Below are positions 47,604-57,457 of a stretch of 64,000 nucleotides of DNA, in pieces. The DNA comes from Anthostomella pinea (taxonomy: Eukaryota > Ascomycota > Sordariomycetes > Xylariales > Xylariaceae). Made by a program: the position numbers and the translations under genes. Each line of letters begins with the position of its first letter. Position 1 is the stretch's first letter. The stretch is from positions 2,170,001 to 2,234,000 of the forward strand of contig CAUWAG010000007.1 of NCBI GenBank assembly GCA_963556695.1. The letters are read 5' to 3'. A model generated the notes under the pieces. That model did not search any database. It was given only the letters and a program-made list of their open reading frames with translations, and was not told the origin of the DNA.

Positions 47604-49430
47604 CTAAATAGCCTTAACCCTCCTCTCAAACCTCGGCAACCTCTTAGTAAACCTCCCCGGATCCTCCCTTGCCCCTTCTTTCCAATACTCATACTCAATC
47701 CACGCATTCTCGGGCATCTGCTCCTCCATAGCCGCCATCCACTCGCCCAGAGCAGGCGACAGCGGAATGACGCCCGTCTCCAGCACATACACATCCCACA
47801 GCTTCACCAACTCCTCCAGCCTCTCCGGGTGCAGCTCGGCGAGGTCGTGTACCTCCCCGGGGTCCTTGGCGAGGTTGTACAGCTGCCAGCGCTCCGGGCC
47901 TTTCGGCTTAGGGATAAACACGATCTTCCAGTCGCCCTTGCGGCACGCGGCGCGCCCGCACGTCTCCCAGCCATTGATGAAGTCCTTTTCGTGGATGCTG
48001 TCGGCTTGCTTGGTTAGGTACGGCACCATGGATTTGCCTCTCATGGCGACGACCTCGCGCCCTTGGTATGTAGGTGCCGGGTGCTTGACGCCGGCCATTT
48101 CGAGGATCGTCGGTGCGAGGTCCATCACGGTTGCGAATTGGTGCGTTATGCTCCCGGCCGGGATCTGGCCGCTGAAGGACGCGGGCGGCTTCATCATGTA
48201 CGGGACTCGTACGCCGCCCTCGGTCGTGTACGCCTTGTACAGCCTGCTCGGCGCCGTGGCAGCCTGTGCCCATCTCGGGCCGTACCAGATGAAGGAGTCG
48301 CCGTTGCCGAGGTTGTCGATGTGGTTGTTGTAGTACTTCTGCAGGTGCTGGATCATAGTACCCTGGACAATGGGGTACGCCTCGTAAGCAGCACCTTCAG
48401 CGCCGTTGTCGGAGAGGAAACAGACGAAAGTGTTGTCGAGCTCGTCGATGTCCTCCAGATACTTCACGATCTTCCCGACATTAGTATCGATGCACTCAAC
48501 CATGCCCGCAAAGCACTCCATAGCCCGGCACGAGTTCGCCTTCTCCTCCTCGCTCATGTCATCCCACTCCTTGACCTCGTCGGCCACGACCGGATGCGGC
48601 TCGACGTCCTGGGCGACCATACCCAGATCCTTAAGCCGCTGCAACCGCTTCTGCCGCAGCGCCTCGGGGCCCTCGTCGTAGACGCCGCGGTACTTCTCGA
48701 TGTATCCCTGCGGCGCCTGCAACGGCCAATGCGGCGCCGTGAAAGGCAGGTATCCGAAGAACGGCTTGTCGTCCCCGCCGCCGGTCTCCTTCCAGTCCCG
48801 CAGGTACTGCAGCATCTTGTCGCCGTAGCCGTCGGACGAGTACCAGCCGTCCGGCAGCTTCTTGACGTACTCGCCGTCCTCCTGGTGCAGCGCGATGAAG
48901 CTCATGGTCATGAACTCGGGGATCTGGTCCTTGCCCTCGAGCTGCGGCTCGTATGCGTAGTGGTTGCTGCACGCGGGCAGGTGCGCGAAGCTGCGCTCGA
49001 AGCCGCGCGCCTTGGGGCTGCGCTCGGGGGTCAGCCCCAGGTGCCACTTGCCCGCCATGACCGTGTGGTAGCCGGCGTCGCGCAGCATCTCGGGCAGCGC
49101 GGCGACCCTCTCGTTTAAGTAGCCCTCGTAGCCGGGCATGCCGCGCTGTACCGACGTCGACATGGTGCCGCTCGGGTCGTTCTGGCCCGAGATGTTGGTC
49201 CACTCGATCAGGTTGCCGAGCCCCGCGATGTGGTGGTCGGTGCCGGTCATGATCATGGCCCGCGACGGCGAGCACGCGGCCGCGGCGTGGAAGTCTGTGA
49301 AGCGGATGCCATCCTTGGCGAGCTGGTCGAGGTTCGGCGTGTTGATTTCTCCGCCGAACGGCCCGATGTCTGAGAAGCCCAGGTCGTCCGCCAGGGCGAT
49401 GATGAAGTTGGGTCGTTGTCTAGGCGCCAT
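47604..49430 (-). CDS. Arylsulfatase (type I, formylglycine-dependent sulfatase family)
   Basis: Hydrolyses sulfate esters. A single exon of 608 residues from ATG 49430 (MAPRQRPNFIIALADDLG). The signature C53-SPSR-A (CSPSRAMIMTG) is present; in this family the Cys is oxidised to formylglycine. The metal ligands ALADD (D15, D16), the later FLSDNGAEG block and MAGKWHLGLTP are also present. The length and NGW...GDWKIVFIPKP...WQLYNLAKDPGEVHDLAE C-terminus match the large fungal/bacterial arylsulfatases (AtsA, yeast Bds1). No signal peptide from this start, so probably cytosolic with a role in sulfur scavenging. The frame stays open to 49667 and would add a hydrophobic segment (see findings). Confidence 0.95.
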   Translation of the reverse strand: MAPRQRPNFIIALADDLGFSDIGPFGGEINTPNLDQLAKDGIRFTDFHAAAACSPSRAMIMTGTDHHIAGLGNLIEWTNISGQNDPSGTMSTSVQRGMPGYEGYLNERVAALPEMLRDAGYHTVMAGKWHLGLTPERSPKARGFERSFAHLPACSNHYAYEPQLEGKDQIPEFMTMSFIALHQEDGEYVKKLPDGWYSSDGYGDKMLQYLRDWKETGGGDDKPFFGYLPFTAPHWPLQAPQGYIEKYRGVYDEGPEALRQKRLQRLKDLGMVAQDVEPHPVVADEVKEWDDMSEEEKANSCRAMECFAGMVECIDTNVGKIVKYLEDIDELDNTFVCFLSDNGAEGAAYEAYPIVQGTMIQHLQKYYNNHIDNLGNGDSFIWYGPRWAQAATAPSRLYKAYTTEGGVRVPYMMKPPASFSGQIPAGSITHQFATVMDLAPTILEMAGVKHPAPTYQGREVVAMRGKSMVPYLTKQADSIHEKDFINGWETCGRAACRKGDWKIVFIPKPKGPERWQLYNLAKDPGEVHDLAELHPERLEELVKLWDVYVLETGVIPLSPALGEWMAAMEEQMPENAWIEYEYWKEGAREDPGRFTKRLPRFERRVKAI

Positions 49431-49946
49431 GGCTCGGTGGTCTATGTAACTGTGTATTTGAGTATCTTCCAACAGGCGAAGGCTAAGGTTGTGACCGATG
49501 TGTGTGACGACCGAGGCATTGAGAATGGGGGGTTGGGGTAAATAGCTTCCCAGCTTCCCTATTAATATCGTCAAAAAGAGGAGGTGCCAAATCAGAATCC
49601 AGGAGCCCCAGTCCCGGACCACCTTATAGTCGCCTGACAGCTTTGCAACCCCACAGCGACGTCGCACGCAATCGTAGCCATTGATGTTGTGAGATCCAAG
49701 TCGCTTGTGCTTGGTGGGTTGGAGATTTCATTCAGACTCCAACCCCGTTTCAAGGCAGTCGAGTTCGCTAGACTCCGGCTTACTGTGCAGTAGTGTCCCC
49801 GAAGTCCACCATCGTTGCACAATGGGAACATGTATAACGCATGTCTCTCAGCAGGTATTGCAGGTGATTGGGATCATGCTTCTGTTGCACATCGTCCGCC
49901 ACGACCAATGATTTACATCGGCTCGCTTTGCCCAGGCGTGCCCAGC
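49431..49946. other. Short intergenic region
   Basis: About 500 bp between the sulfatase start and the stop of the DUF7726-like gene, both minus. It includes the in-frame extension of the sulfatase frame (49431-49667) and nothing else recognisable. Confidence 0.4.
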
Positions 49947-51329
49947 TCATCGGCGTGAGGTCTTCTGCGCCTTTAGTGGCCTATCCGACCCCTCCAAGCT
50001 CGATCGCTTATGCCCACGATTTGTATCAACTCCCCTCAGCTCTCGAAGCTGCTTGACTTCCCTCGCCAGCTTTAGGGGTTTTGGAAGAGGCCCTCCGAGT
50101 TCGAGACCCAGAACCTCCCGCTGCTTGAAGAATTCCCAGCTGCGACGGAACGCGAAACTCTCCTTACCTTGGAGCGGACCCCGTTGCCCCAGGAACTTGT
50201 TGAGCTGAGGTCGCCACACACCATATAGAGCGGCCAACAACTGGTCTATGGTCCACTGACACCGGGTCACGAAGACCTTGATCACGGCGCGCACCTGGTC
50301 GCAGTCTCTGTCGATGGTCCAAGCTGCCTTCAGTGGTAGTTCGTCGTCTGATTCTACTTGGTTGCCTGGCGTCTTCACGGACCTCCTCGAGGGATGTATA
50401 GTTTCGATGGTTTCGCCCCAGCCGAAGTCCGATGTCATATTGCGGGCGGCGAACGCTGGGTTTGGTGCTAAGTCGATGGTGTCATCAATCGCGTCAATGA
50501 GCTCCTGCTGCTTCAAGATGCTCTCTGCTTCCTGCAAGTTGATTTTCCTGTCTTCACGGATCTGTTGGGCCTTCGCTTGTCTCTCCGGATCATCTGCCGA
50601 TGGGATCTTCCTGGCCTTTGACTTCTTTTTGGCGCGCGATTTGGTCTCATCAACGTTCTCTTCCTCTCCTTGGCCGATGACAGCAGCATATGCCTCGACC
50701 TCCGAGGCGCTCAAATCCGAAAAGACAGCATTTCGTACATGTTCGCGTTTGTCTGCGACGACCTCGGTATTGATAGCTGCCATCAACCGGTCACGCAAGT
50801 AACAGATTGGGACATCTCGTAGCGTATGTTTGTGGTCCGGTCCTAGACGGCCGCCCTGTACCTCGAAATCGTCCCAAGCTATCGCTCCCCAGCAGCCGTT
50901 ACTGCTCGCGCTGTCGCGCCATATGATCATGTTGTGAATGCGGTCAAGATCCTTTAGTTTGAGCTGTGACGCGGACACAAATCTCTTGAAAGGTTCCTCG
51001 CTCATCACAGCCAGGGATAGTCCAGCTAATCTAGGAGCCGAGAACGGCGTCTGTGGGTGGGAGCGTGGGCTGTCGACTGACCGGTCCCATTTGGGGATCT
51101 TTTTCTGGCCGGGAAAGCCATCGAAGACTTTGTGATAGACCTCGGTGCGACGGTTTGTGGCGACGTAGACGTCGATGTGGTCTTCAATTGCGTTGGCGAC
51201 ATCTGTCACATTTACGTCGGTGAGCGTATGCTCGGAGCCGTCAGTGCGATAGAGCTTCTTTGCCGGTTCGACATCGTCCCAGTCCTCTGACTCGCAATCA
51301 TCTCGGCTGATGTAGTCATACTTGACCAC
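49947..51329 (-). CDS. Fungal protein of unknown function with C-terminal DUF7726-like domain
   Basis: A single exon of 460 residues starting MVKYDYISRDDCESEDWDD. The N-terminal part (about 1-210) is globular with LKDLDRIHNMIIWRDSAS. The middle is a charged coiled/linker segment (RAKKKSKARKIPSADDPERQAKAQQIREDRK) with a possible nuclear localisation signal. The C-terminal about 90 residues (DCDQVRAVIKVFVTRCQWTI, then LNKFLGQRGPLQGKESFAFRRSWEFFKQREVLGL) match the pattern of a fungal domain, usually written as DUF7726, that resembles a helix-turn-helix fold ('NCdqVR..I..f...g.....f......s...y..FM.q.G...G..S..y..a..ff.kre..g'). It may bind DNA, which is inference. The protein ends in a basic KRSS...KAQKTSRR tail. 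A mobile element starts 92 bp upstream of the ATG. Confidence 0.65.
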   Translation of the reverse strand: MVKYDYISRDDCESEDWDDVEPAKKLYRTDGSEHTLTDVNVTDVANAIEDHIDVYVATNRRTEVYHKVFDGFPGQKKIPKWDRSVDSPRSHPQTPFSAPRLAGLSLAVMSEEPFKRFVSASQLKLKDLDRIHNMIIWRDSASSNGCWGAIAWDDFEVQGGRLGPDHKHTLRDVPICYLRDRLMAAINTEVVADKREHVRNAVFSDLSASEVEAYAAVIGQGEEENVDETKSRAKKKSKARKIPSADDPERQAKAQQIREDRKINLQEAESILKQQELIDAIDDTIDLAPNPAFAARNMTSDFGWGETIETIHPSRRSVKTPGNQVESDDELPLKAAWTIDRDCDQVRAVIKVFVTRCQWTIDQLLAALYGVWRPQLNKFLGQRGPLQGKESFAFRRSWEFFKQREVLGLELGGPLPKPLKLAREVKQLRELRGVDTNRGHKRSSLEGSDRPLKAQKTSRR

Positions 51330-52544
51330 GACCTCTTGGAATAATTTGACATGCCTCTTGGAAAGACCGGAGTGCTTTTTGAAGCGGTCGAAAAGGTCAA
51401 CTCTCCACTGTCAACTTGCTACTCTCCCCGGCCATAAGTCTCCGAGCATCCCTGTTTTACACCAAAACACCCCAACTTTACGCGATCGTGATAAATCGAG
51501 TAAAATAGATACAACTTAAGTACTTATAGTACGTATAGTTAAATTTACTGGAATATTAAAATGGTTTATTTAAAAACTTTGACATCTTAAAGATAAAGGT
51601 CGTAAATGTTACTTTATTAAAGGTTAAATTTTTGATAAAAATAACTTTCTAACATATCTATTTTTTTATAAAATCTATCACATAAGGTTTTTCGTCTTAT
51701 ACGTGTATTACATGTCATTTAATATTATATAACTTTATTACGACTTATACAATTTTTCAAACATTTTTTATAGCTTTATTAAGATTTAAGATTGAAGATT
51801 TTAAACTTTACTTTTATATATCTATTTCTTAATATTTTAGTCGCTAAGAAAATAAATATTTAGAAATTAGTTACGAAAACTTCAGCATTTTCAAATATTA
51901 GTTTCTTATAATATCTCATTTTAAAAAGCTTTAAGTCTTTAGTTATAAAAGCGTAAATGTAGGGCATTTTGGTGTAAATGCGGGGATGCTCGGAGACTTA
52001 TGGCGGGTCAGTGTAGCAAACCTGGCAACTCTGATGAGTGAGCGTGGTGCACGAACATCTTGGGAGGGAGGCATATCCAAACGTCTAGACTGTGCTGACG
52101 ATTTGAAGCAGTTCAAATGTTGGGATGTTCTTCGTACCCGTGGACGTCTTGTGTTTCGTCTCGAAAGAAAGAAAGACGCGACGCGACTTTCTTTACTTAG
52201 GCTGGCATTACGTCATCAGCCCCCGACCGATTCACGGCTCCACGGCAGGCACGGGTCGGCGGGAGGGCAACTTCCTTCCAAGCTTCGAAACAACATTGGA
52301 GGTGGTAATTGACAACATCGTAGTCTGAGTCTGCCTTATAGTCCTCGTCACTCGTGAATTGTCATTGTCTTTAACGCGACGGTTTTCCGATGTTGTCAAG
52401 ATGACCGCCGAAGAGTGAAGCCCGTACAAGGTATGTACTCTCTCACAAACTCTTCATCAGGACGTGCGATCCAACGAAAAGGAACAGCTCTTCGGTCGCA
52501 AACTTCGGTTACACCAGCCCTGCCTCCCAATTTAGTCATTTTGC
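51330..52544. other. Intergenic, mostly occupied by MITE-like element 1
   Basis: Spans the promoter of the DUF7726-like gene and the 3' flank of the GST gene. Apart from the element (51422-52013) nothing is recognised. GAAAGAAAGACGCGACGCGAC near 52164 is simple sequence. Confidence 0.5.
51422..52013. mobile_element. MITE-like element 1: about 62-bp terminal inverted repeats, AT-rich core, TA target duplication
   Basis: The left end (from 51422) and the reverse complement of the right end (to 52013) share CCATAAGTCTCCGAGCATCC, TTTACACCAAAA and TTTACG in the same order over about 62 bp. A TA dinucleotide flanks each side (51420-51421 and 52014-52015), as for Tc1/mariner/pogo-type elements. The about 470 bp between the TIRs is extremely A/T-rich with no coding capacity, consistent with RIP decay. 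It has no transposase, so it is non-autonomous or dead. Confidence 0.8.
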
Positions 52545-53361
52545 CTATTGCTCGCTAGTATACGGTTCCAGCCCTTCCATCAACTCCTCCCACAACCCAT
52601 CGTGCCACCCCATCATCTCCTCGTACTCTTCCTCTCTGCTGCACTTCCGGTACATCTGCCACCAAGCCGCGACGATCATATCAGCATACGCCGGCATCTC
52701 ACCCCCATCAATCCACAGCCCCTTCTCCCTGCGGTAATGCGCGGCCAAACCCCCCAGGCTCACGCGGAACGCCGCCAGCACCTTCGGCCTGTCCTCCTCC
52801 CCGACCATCAGGTCCTCCCAGCTGTCGACCCCGAGCCGCCGCACGAACTCGGCCTTGGTCTGCTCGGCCGTGGCCGGGTCCCACGGATGCCGGTCCAGGA
52901 TCATGCACGCGTTGGTGAAGATGGCGTCGACGTACTTGTTGAACGCGGACACGAGCCCCGCTGTGCCCGGGGCGATGAGCTGTGGCCGTCTGCTGCTGTT
53001 GTCCGCCGGGTACTGCTCGTCTAGGTACACGGCGATGTCGAAGGAGTCGCCGATGGTGCGGCCCGTCGCCGGCTCCACGATGACAGGTAGCGTGTAGAAG
53101 GGCTGCTCGTCGGCGTGCCAGCGCACGGGCGCGCAGTTGAGGCTCCGGCGCGTGCGCTCCACGTCTGGTAGCTCGACCCAGTGGGTGCGGTAGTGTACTC
53201 GCTTGAAGTTGAGAGCGAAACTTGTGGCATATGTCAGTACTCTGGACGTCAAGTTGGAGCGAGATGGGTATGAGTTCTCACCGCGTCTTCCACGGGTTGG
53301 GTGCGTAGCTTCTCTTCGGCGGCCCCGAGGCAATGTCGTAGAAGATAATGGGCTCTGCCAT
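52545..53361 (-). CDS. Glutathione S-transferase (fungal etherase-like group)
   Basis: Two exons, 53361-53282 and 53220-52545, with a 61-nt intron at phase 2, give 251 residues. The N-terminal thioredoxin-like half reads MAEPIIFYDIASGPPKRSYAPNPWKTR, then FALNFKRVHYRTHWVELPDVE, TLPVIVEPATGRTIGDSFDIAVYLDEQYP, with cis-Pro in LPVI and GSH-binding DSxxIAxYL. The C-terminal all-helical domain follows (WEDLMVGEEDRPKVLAAFR, GGEMPAYADMIVAAWWQMYR). NPWKTR-LNFK marks the GSTs related to bacterial LigE-type etherases and fungal GTE/FuA. It probably conjugates glutathione to electrophiles in the cytosol; substrate unknown. Confidence 0.9.
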
Positions 53362-54125
53362 TGTGAGGTGAGCAGTGTGGTGGTTGCTAGTAGTAAGGTT
53401 TGTCATGCAATACACGGTTCTGTTGATATCGGAAGCGACGCTCTTTACGTATGAACGTGCTCTCTGGGCCTGTGGAGGATGTTGTCTATCAAGTATCAAG
53501 CCTCAGGAGACGAGCCTACGACTACTTTATACCCCAAGACTACAAAGCGCCGACAGACCTCAGTATGACTGTTAGTGTGCCCATTTCAGGTCAAGCGCAA
53601 GACTAGTGGAACTGAATCACTATGAATCATTCTGGTTCATGTTGGTGCGGTAAATTACCACGTGACATCGTCTGGTCCTACCTTTCCCCGTCAAGAGCTT
53701 GCATTTTCCCCATCGATCCATTGAAAAGCAGCACCGCCGCAGAAGAACCATTTACCCTAGACATTGCTTAAAGAGCTGACGTACACCTTGGCATGAAGCC
53801 GAGGCGATTTGTATGACCCGCCATGTTCTCCAGGTAGGCAGCCGCCGGTCGCAGTTGTCGAGTTGTTGTTATATCTAAAGGGGCACAAACCTCTAGCATC
53901 AGGATGCAGTGGAAATCGGACCTCTATGTAGGATGTTCCCAAAACTTCGCGCTATAGACCACCGAAGCGGTGCGTGATTTACCCATCCCTTTATCCGGAA
54001 ATGCAGACCCAGTATTAGGGTGCGGGGTGAAGCATCCTGACAGGAGTCCATCGTTCAAAAGCCGACGAGGCCCAAGTATGAACCTTCATTGGGTTGAAGG
54101 TGAGATGCATGTGAAGCTATATACC
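53362..54125. other. Divergent intergenic region between GST and GH43 genes
   Basis: About 760 bp between two divergent start codons, holding both promoters. The GH43 frame is open upstream to 53970, but without signal-peptide character. No other feature is seen. Confidence 0.45.
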
Positions 54126-56473
54126 ATGGCGAACCTAGGTATGCTCACAAGAGTGTTCCTCGTCCTTGCGGCTCTCACACCTATTGCGCAAGGCACTCAG
54201 CCGCACGCGGGTAACTCAACCTACTACAATCCCATCCTTCCCGGCTTCCACCCTGATCCTAGCTGCATATCCGTCCCTAAGTGGAACGACACGTTCTTCT
54301 GTGCGTCTTCGAGCTTCAATGCGTTTCCGGGTATCCCCATACATGCCAGCAAGGACCTGCAGAATTGGAAACTCATTGGTACGTCTAACACCCTGATGGT
54401 GTTCGGGTGATTACTCACAATTATATATGCGAAGGCCATGTGCTCAATCGACGCGAGCAGTTACCACGTCTCGCTGAGACGAACAGATCGACCAGGTGTG
54501 TTCCCCGGTGTCTTGGTCTGTGGGAGGCTGGGAGCTGGACTGATTCTACTACCAGCGGTATCTGGGCACCGACACTGAGATATAATAACGGGACGTTCTG
54601 GTTGATTACTACGCTGGTCGACGATGACCGCGACGCCGATGATGCATCGCGATGGGATAACGTAAGAAGTTTCGCAACTGCTTGAGAACCCCCGATACTA
54701 AAGAGCGAATTAGATCAGCTTCAGATCTGATGATCCTTTTGACCCTGCTTCGTGGACCGTCGCCACGCACTTCAACTTTGAAGGCTACGATACTTCACCG
54801 GTATGGGATGTCGACGGCAGAACCTACATCGTCGGGTCACACGCCTGGAAAGTCTTGTGAGTCTTCCGTCCGTTGGGCATCAGTTGGGCATCGGTATCAC
54901 GTCTCAGGGTCGTTCTGCTAACTGAGGAAAGCCCTGGCATTCAGTTAGCCGAGGCGGACTTGGACACCGGCGAAGTCGGCGATTGGATGACGATTTGGAA
55001 TGGTACAGGGGGCACGGTAGGTCTGACTCGCAGTTCTGGAATCGGCAGCTGATGAAGAAACCAGGCACCTGAGGGACCTCATATCTATCTCAAGGATGGC
55101 TGGTACTACCTACTAGCAGCCGAAGGTAGGAAAAGAGTCCGTACAGCATTGACTGGTACAAGTTGATGAGTTCTGCGTGACAGGTGGCACTGGCCTGGAG
55201 CACATGGTCACGATGGCCAGATCGAAGAGTCTCCATGGTCCCTACGAGGACAATCCCCAAGATCCCGTGCTTACGAATGCGAACACGACCAGTTACTGTA
55301 AGTACCTAAGGTTAATGCGATACTGATATGGCAACAATGGTGCTGACTTTCGTCAAGTTCAGACCGTAGGCCACGCAGACCTGTTTCAAGATAACACAGG
55401 CAATTGGTAAGAGCACCGAAACTGTGCGCAGACTCAGGTGCTAACTGGCAGCGCAGGTGGGGTGTGGCCTTGTCGACGCGATCAGGGCCAGAATATCTAT
55501 ACTACCCCATGGGTCGCGAGACCGTCATGGTACCAGTCACATGGGAGACCGACGAGTTTCCAATCTGGTCTAAGGTCAGGAGTGAGATGAGCGGCTGGGT
55601 CATGCCACCTCAGGACATCGACATCGGCGGGAGAGGGCAAGTAGGCCGTCCGTCGTGTAAGAAAGCATCCAGCTGACTGTCCATAGGCCATTCATCGATG
55701 AAGGAGATGCCATCGACTTTGAGCCAGGATCCGAACTACCAGCGCATTTCACGTACTGGAGATACACGATCGCGGAGTCGTATACCATATCACCGCCAGG
55801 GCACCCAAACACACTTCGACTGAGCCCCTCGAGCCTCAATCTCACCGCTTTGGACGGCAACTACGCGGGTCCGAGTGGGCAAACGCTCGTTGGACGCCGT
55901 CAGCAAGATACCCTGTTCACATACAGCGTCAACCTTGATTTCGAGCCAGCAGCTATCGAAGACGAGGCAGGCGTGACAGTCTTCTTGACGCAGAATCACC
56001 ATCTAGACTTGGGCTTCGCGATGCTTCCGGCGAACAGCAGCACCATGGCCTTTCCAGGGACAAACTCGACCTTGAATACCAACTCGACAGAGCTAATACC
56101 GCAATTCCGATTCAGAGGAATATCCTATATCCCCGTTCCAGACGATGTTATTGCGCCTATACCTGCGGCCTGGGTCGGCAGGACACTAAAACTCGAGATC
56201 AGGGCCAGCAACATGACGCACTACTCGCTCTCTGCTGGACCGGCCGATGCCATGTCTGAGATGAAGACCATCTTGGATGTGTCTAACGATGCAGTTAGTT
56301 GGGGGTTTACAGGTAAGAGCTTCTTGTGTTGTCTGGTGTTCGATATGGTGCTGACGTAATTGAATTCAGGGGTAATATTGGCCATTTACTGTACCAGCAA
56401 TGGTCATCAAGGAAATACGCCTGCATACTTCTCGGAATGGAGATACACACCACAGGGGCAGTTCAGAAGCTAG
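54126..56473 (+). CDS. Secreted glycoside hydrolase family 43 (beta-xylosidase / alpha-L-arabinofuranosidase)
   Basis: Eleven exons: 54126-54378, 54435-54495, 54556-54661, 54714-54856, 54932-55016, 55065-55125, 55184-55297, 55358-55406, 55457-55636, 55687-56312 and 56370-56473. Introns are 48-75 nt and phases close to 593 residues. The ninth intron (55637-55686) starts with GC (GG|GCAAGT) instead of GT. A signal peptide (MLTRVFLVLAALTPIAQG) precedes the five-bladed propeller. The probable base D44 lies in PGFHPDPS, the pKa-modulating D166 in GYDTSPVW and the acid E219 in APEGPHIY. GHVLNRREQLP, TVGHADLF and SGPEYLYYPMGRET are further GH43 marks. The C-terminal half (ELPAHFTYWRYT, DTLFTYSVNLDFEP, SWGFTGVILAIYCTSNG) is the usual GH43 beta-sandwich domain. 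It acts on hemicellulose side chains or xylooligomers. Several Asn-x-Ser/Thr sites fit secretion. Confidence 0.95.
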
Positions 56474-57067
56474 CTTTGCGACTGTAGAGGAAACGTAGAG
56501 TATGAAGGGTCATATCACCAGGCAGAGTCCTGAGCTTGTCGCCGGGGCGTGTCTGCTGAGCGTCAACCCGGTCGAGAGACTTACACACAATATTCAGGCA
56601 GATAGTCGTCCACATCAACACCAAATAACTTCGGATGATTTTCTTGAAGCCCATGATAATCCTTCATAAACATACGCGACTTAACGCCATCAAGTCTCTT
56701 CAATTCCCTTAGATGAACCATTCTACCGAGGTCAATTCGAGCTCGACTGGGCTTGAACCTTAACTCCGTCGCCCAGGCCCCACATAAAGAATATAGTGTA
56801 CCTAGGTAGTATGTTAACTATCTCAGGCTAGCTTGTATGCACAGACCAAGCGGATCGGATAAGCGCCAGAAGTGACTTATGTACATACATACATAGGACT
56901 CTGACGTCACCTGCAGCTGTGACTCCTGCCGCTGCAGCCTGGCCGGCGGTTACCCCCCTTCAACCACCATTCCTTCATCAACATACGACACGTTCTCACC
57001 AAGGGAACCGAAAGATTCTACCTCACCTAACAACATCTCCCCAATACCGCCACACAGAGACACCAAG
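56474..57067. other. Intergenic, promoter of the PLDc_N gene
   Basis: About 590 bp containing ACATACATACATA near 56884 and a CCTAGGTA palindrome near 56799. The last 110 bp before the ATG at 57068 form a CA/CT-rich leader. No gene. Confidence 0.5.
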
Positions 57068-57457
57068 ATGTTCCACCTCACCGTCTTCATCCAGCTCTTC
57101 CTGGCCGCCCTGGCCTTCGCTGCGCCCATCGTCGACGAGACCGTTACCGCCAGCGGTGGCGCAGCTCCATGGCAGTACGGCACCGGCGGCGGGATCCTCG
57201 GATTCATAGTCTTGGTTCTCGATATCATCGTCTGGAGTGCGTACCCAAAACACCTCGCGCTGCGCTTGCTTTTCGAGAGTTAATGCTGACCAACCACCTC
57301 TCACACAGTTGAAGTCCTGAAGTCCAACCGTCCCGTTAGCCCCAAGCTCCTGTGGTGTGTGCTCGTCTTCCTGTTTCCCGTCGTCGGCATAGTGGTCTAC
57401 TGGCTCTTCTCGAACCGCGAGGCCCACAACTCCGGCGGATACGAGCCCATCTCGTAA
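57068..57457 (+). CDS. Small membrane protein with PLDc_N (phospholipase D-nuclease N-terminal) domain
   Basis: Two exons, 57068-57236 and 57309-57457 (72-nt intron at phase 1), give 105 residues. A signal peptide (MFHLTVFIQLFLAALAFAAP) is followed by two membrane segments. TM1 is GGILGFIVLVLDIIVWIEVL and TM2 is LLWCVLVFLFPVVGIVVYWLF, separated by KSNRPVSPK. The GG(I/L)LGxIVLVLDIIVWIEVLKS...P.KLLWxLxVFLFPVxGxxxYWLF pattern is the PLDc_N family, found as stand-alone small membrane proteins in many fungi. The C-terminal tail is NREAHNSGGYEPIS. Role unknown. Intron 1 separates the two hydrophobic helices. Confidence 0.88.

Noticed and set aside
48063..49118. 351-codon plus-strand frame opposite the sulfatase
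   Set aside because: Shadow of the GC-rich sulfatase exon. The minus strand carries all family motifs, while the plus frame is a low-complexity Leu/Val/Arg sequence.
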